A stretch of DNA of 5,513 nt from Trueperaceae bacterium. Lineage in GTDB: Bacteria; Deinococcota; Deinococci; Deinococcales; Trueperaceae. Made by a program: the position numbers and the translations under genes. The DNA is taken from positions 1 to 5,513 of the forward strand of contig SKSV01000280.1 of NCBI GenBank assembly GCA_007122815.1. The letters run 5' to 3'. Shown piece after piece: positions 5,477-5,513 of the stretch (positions are counted from its first letter, which is position 1; each line of letters begins with the position of its first letter). A model generated the notes under the pieces. The model saw only the letters and a program-made list of their open reading frames with translations, searched no databases and was not told the origin of the DNA.

Positions 5477-5513
5477 ATGGGAGAAGGCACTCGCGTCGCA
5501 TCCTTCGAGCTCG
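5477..5513 (+). CDS. Start of an unidentified gene, cut by the window edge
   Basis: An ATG opens a frame of 12 complete codons (MGEGTRVASFEL) that continues past the right edge. It is supported as a real gene start by the -10 box placed 6 nt upstream and by its divergent position relative to the NYN gene. Twelve residues are too few to assign a family. The segment VASFEL loosely recalls the N-terminus of LuxS proteins (VESFxLDHT), but this is only a suggestion. Confidence 0.45.
   Translation, partial: MGEGTRVASFEL

Noticed and set aside
5477..5513. Naming the right-edge gene luxS
   Set aside because: Only 12 residues are visible and the similarity to the LuxS N-terminus is a few residues; not enough for a gene name.

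Overview
This GC-rich bacterial window carries, on the minus strand, the head of a division and cell-wall (dcw) cluster, the RNase P RNA gene, a BMP-family solute-binding protein and a NYN-domain putative nuclease. A second gene begins on the plus strand at the right edge. The compact dcw order mraZ-rsmH-ftsL-ftsI, a small FtsI, a type-A-like RNase P RNA and a promoter whose -10 box sits directly in front of a start codon would suit the Deinococcota (Deinococcus-Thermus; a Truepera-like lineage is possible). That placement is inference, because no species-diagnostic marker is present.

Layout from right to left, in the direction of most transcription. A partial plus-strand gene starts at 5477. 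It is separated by a 144-nt divergent promoter region, containing a 14-bp perfect palindrome, from the minus-strand NYN gene (5332-4811). A 62-nt gap with a putative extended -10 promoter and a small 5' hairpin leads into the BMP-family periplasmic binding protein (4748-3633), which has its own signal peptide but no permease or ATPase gene within view. A stem-loop overlaps its stop codon. The rnpB gene (about 3588-3208) follows, with an extended -10 promoter at the right distance, and a 16-bp GC-rich hairpin directly abuts its 3' end.

The 283 nt between rnpB and mraZ (2925-3207) form a dense control region. It holds the rnpB terminator-like hairpin, a 16-17 nt direct repeat, a phased array of GTGG-type elements that includes a classic three-unit MraZ box (5-mers every 10 nt), a -10 box TAGACT, and a possible 29-codon leader ORF whose stop directly abuts the mraZ ATG. 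The four dcw genes then follow with 4-nt, 4-nt and 10-nt overlaps, which indicates one translationally coupled operon. MraZ is the likely autoregulator, RsmH methylates 16S rRNA, FtsL is a divisome bitopic protein and FtsI is the septal transpeptidase, cut off by the left edge.

The most interesting points are the extended helically phased MraZ-box array, the possible leader peptide before mraZ, the very short FtsI pedestal region, the repeated 7-mer GTAGACT upstream of three genes, and a putative leaderless promoter with a palindromic operator at the right edge.
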